From positions 2,170,001-2,234,000 of the forward strand of contig NW_026570228.1 of NCBI RefSeq assembly GCF_019649055.1: a stretch of DNA of 64,000 bases. The letters are read 5' to 3'. Shown here piece by piece: positions 61,301-64,000 of the stretch (positions are counted from its first letter, which is position 1; each line of letters starts with the position of its first letter). A program made the translations under genes and the position numbers. The stretch is from Paramacrobiotus metropolitanus (taxonomy: Eukaryota > Tardigrada > Eutardigrada > Parachela > Macrobiotidae). The notes beneath the pieces are model-generated. The model worked only from the letters and a program-made list of their open reading frames with translations, was not told the origin of the DNA and searched no databases.

Positions 61301-62591
61301 GTGGGCGCCGTTTGACAGAGTGCTGGTGCCACTAAAACGTCTCAAAAACTACTCAAACCGGCTACTTGCTCATTTGGCAGTGCCGGGACGCTGCAGGAAT
61401 TTAATGGCCAGGAAAGTGATGTCGCTGCATCCCCCGCACACACTTTTCGGTACAGTATACGTGTTGTGTGTGTGTGCAAATTAGTCGCGAACGATACAGT
61501 CAGGATGGTTTGGAAAAAGTGCATTGAACGCATTACTGTCTGTCATTTCGATCATTTGGCGTAATTAATGACACTAAATTTTTAAAGGACATAATCAAGT
61601 CCATTTGCTGCTAGTTAGTTATAATTACCATCCCGGCAAAGATTGGCTCTGTACGTTCGCCGGTTCGCATATATAGATATAAAATGGTTGACTGTGATTT
61701 ATCGTTGCGGTTGATATTTATTGCCAAGAACAGAATTTACAATTAAACTGCCAATGAACGTAAATGCTGGGGCGCTGAAAAGAAGCTGAAGAGTCATGTT
61801 TGCCGAATGCTAAGCGCATTCGCCGAGTGATGTACATTTTTGGGATTTAACCTTTGCTGACGTGCAATCACAGCTGCTGCGTATAAGGTGTACAGATGAT
61901 CATCATTAGTGCTAATGGTTGCGAAAAATGCTGATAATGCGTCTACATGTTAATGTCTTCTCTTTTGAAATGCTGCCTGCTGCCCTAAAAATTTATTTCC
62001 AAGACCAAAATAAAACTTGCTATATATAAATTTTAAAAATTTATAAAGCGTATTTGCAAAATATTAATGAAATTATATACTGCAAAGGTTTGCACAGAAT
62101 TTGTCTAATTCCTAATTTAATTTTTAAATGTTGTCAATAACAAAAAAATACAATATCAATGTTTTACTGCTTACTTGCACAAAAGGCGCAACGATACACA
62201 TAAAATCCGGCAGCACCCATCGCTGCAGTAATGCCGCCTGGAACTGGAACGGCACCGCGGCCACCGCGATGAGAATATCCGCTGAGGCCAGATTGGCCAA
62301 GAGGAAATTGGTCACTGATTGCATGCGTTTATTGCTGGCGATAATGAGCACGACCAGTCCGTTGCCGCATAATGCCAGCAGACTGATGGAACCATAGAAT
62401 ACCGCCAATACCGCCACCACCGCCGGTGTGGCAATGTAAATATGCGACACCGCCGGGGCATCGGTGGAATACGGATACTGCGACGCGGCATCGTGGTAGA
62501 GCGGCGTAACACGATAATAATCATAATCCAGCGAGGTGTTATCCAGGCGCTGCGGCACTTCCGGTAGCAGTGTAATATGATCGGACGACAT
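52347..62591 (-). CDS. Leucokinin-receptor-like GPCR
   Basis: Five exons join to about 442 residues: 62591-62175, 58776-58318, 55253-55153, 52915-52831 and 52613-52347. Class A receptor, coupled through Gq in known leucokinin receptors and acting in diuresis and feeding in arthropods. Seven helices are accounted for. The N-terminus has an NTS glycosylation site. TM2 is SVTNFLLANLASADILIAVA; before TM3 comes PFQFQAALLQRW, as in fly Lkr; TM3 ends ISIERYRALLYP (ERY in place of DRY); TM5 has GFAYITIAMHLWG; TM6 is KMLILVVALFAICWLPLQTY; TM7 is on a small exon, FLAMSNSCQNPFILGFYN. Cys of DFMC and RPFC should form the TM3-ECL2 bridge. NPxxY is NPFIL. The cytoplasmic tail ends DPADYYD. The start is the first ATG; introns are 0.2-3.4 kb. 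Family assignment rests on recalled fly and other receptor sequence. Confidence 0.88.
57844..57898. repeat. Short direct repeat, period 40
   Basis: atgcacatgacttat occurs at 57844-57858 and 57884-57898 in intron 2 of the receptor gene. Confidence 0.8.
60400..60633 (-). CDS. Orphan reading frame inside receptor intron 1
   Basis: A 77-codon open frame in the large intron between receptor exons 1 and 2, same strand. It contains SYINALVEKLHEHYDTSMPD and later FMRYGFIEDYFEFVNNN. The composition is more protein-like than neighbouring frames. I do not recognise it; it could be a remnant of a mobile element, a nested exon or chance. Confidence 0.25.
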   Translation of the reverse strand: MLSWITLPTVSYINALVEKLHEHYDTSMPDQKFFKRNGRNQGVHLQCMSSEFVPLKIRDFFMRYGFIEDYFEFVNNN

Positions 62592-64000
62592 GGTATATAA
62601 GAAGGGGGAAAAATGTATATCCACAAATCCCTGATTATTGGGGAATTAAATCCGCACGCGGGATCTTATCAGTACAATAGCTTGCTCCATAATTACGCAA
62701 TATACAGCTGATACCCGCTGAAAAATTGTCATTAAAAAGCGTTTTCAGGGGATATGATCACGGTGACCTCATCGAGAAAAAACATAGCCCAGCAAAAACC
62801 GCGGGAAGATTGTTGACAAAATCAGAAATCATATATGTCTCCATGTTGCCGGCATCGGCATATACTAATAGAAAATCGTACATTGAGATTGCACTGGCGG
62901 CGACGCTTGAAAAACATTTGGAGAATATTATCTGCTAAGCGATGGGAAAAAGGAATCGCTAACCGATTGCCGGCGCGCGCGCGCCTGCTTTAGCATACGC
63001 CTGACCCTGCCCACTGCGGCAACGGCTGCGTGTATGAAGATGCACCGTATTGCGTGATGTAATACTGTACACACGCAAAACGCATACACCAGCATAATCA
63101 AATCTACGCGGCAATTCTAGCCGGATTTACGCTCGATTTCCAAGTTATTAACTCTGGAGAAAAAACACCGAGATGCAGTCGGCTATCCAGTAGTGCGCAC
63201 AGGTGCGACAGTTCAGTTGGAGAAGCAGAAAGCCGCAGGAAAAAACTTGACCTGATCCAGATTTAGTAAGTATTTATGTATGGAAAGAAGAAATCCCGCG
63301 CGCGCTGCTCCATGTGGGTGTCGCGCGGCGTATATACCGCGTATATCGAATAGTGGGAACGATCGGGTTTCATCGAAAATAAGAGTTTTTGTACATATGC
63401 AGATTCCCGCCAAGCGTGGTCGTATGTTGGGCATCCAGTGCCGGTGTTTTTAATCACGATAATATTGCGTGCGTATGCCTTTTGTGGAATCCTGTTAAGC
63501 GGATTAATGTAAAGAAATCCCGATATGTACTCGTATATATGCGATTGTGGTGTTCTGTTCTAATTTCAGGAAACTGAGTCCAGAAATAGGACCCGGTATC
63601 CGTGACCTTTATAAAACAATGCCAATTTCAACAACGAAATCGTTTTTTAAAAAATTTATTATCCAAAAAGATTTTCACGTATGTGATGCGAGTATTTTCA
63701 CGTAGAAAATCTGGTGAACTGCTTTGCTAAAAGCATTTGCGGTTCAGCGCGCACAGATTCACGTGCAATCGCAATTTTCAAGTGCATTTTAGCAGATTTT
63801 CAGATGTGTTTTTTCTATGTCACTTAAACCGGAATCAGAGCATCCTCGTGTAAATGTGTTTTAAGTTGTAAAACTTGCATAACCGGCATTTTGCACTGTG
63901 TAGTTGACATTTGGGCCGGAGCTTACACTCTATCTCACCGGAAGCCAGCTAGGGTTGAAATGGTTGTGGTGGGTGCCGTGGTTGGCCATAGCCGAAAAAA
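62592..64000. other. Upstream region of the receptor gene
   Basis: Holds the 5' UTR and probable promoter of the leucokinin-receptor-like gene on the minus strand. No further exon is convincing; an upstream noncoding exon could exist. A short CG run (GCGCGCGCGCGC) is near 62975. Confidence 0.45.

Overview
The window is nuclear DNA from a protostome animal. Every recognised gene is split by short GT-AG introns, intergenic spacers are about 0.5-2 kb, and the gene content is metazoan: alpha-actinin, a NuRD subunit of the MTA family, CRF-binding protein, and a receptor most like the leucokinin receptors, a family I know from arthropods and molluscs. A small compact genome such as a tardigrade's would fit, but the species is my guess. 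I joined all exons by eye using reading frame, splice sites and family similarity, so lengths are models and not transcript-verified.

Layout. 0.3-1.8 kb (-): three-finger C2H2 protein. 3.1-7.2 kb (+): divergent eIF4A-like DEAD-box protein with broken catalytic motifs. 8.2-11.0 kb (+): ERp57/PDIA3-like disulfide isomerase. 12.1-13.5 kb (+): Mpv17/PMP22-family membrane protein. 14.0-16.2 kb (-): ALKBH1-like dioxygenase. 18.2-22.0 kb (-): JMJD8-like JmjC protein with a TPR tail. 24.1-30.2 kb (+): CRF-binding protein. 31.1-35.0 kb (-): MTA protein. 36.0-45.7 kb (+): alpha-actinin, including a duplicated, probably mutually exclusive exon pair. 46.8-50.5 kb (-): second DEAD-box helicase with DEVD instead of DEAD. 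52.3-62.6 kb (-): leucokinin-receptor-like GPCR. The rest is spacer DNA and introns with small repeats, several hairpins and one terminal-inverted-repeat element.

The genes are not an operon; orientations alternate and functions are mixed. Two products (PDI and the JMJD8-like protein) belong to the secretory pathway, two (MTA and the zinc-finger protein) are likely nuclear, and two (CRF-BP and the leucokinin-like receptor) belong to neuropeptide systems that control fluid balance in arthropods.

The most interesting points are the alpha-actinin exon pair of identical length and phase (41584-41669 and 41882-41967), the degenerate helicase, the JmjC-TPR fusion without the usual iron ligands, a duplicated 5' splice site that would add a stop codon, and an intronic inverted-repeat element that would be transcribed as G-rich RNA.
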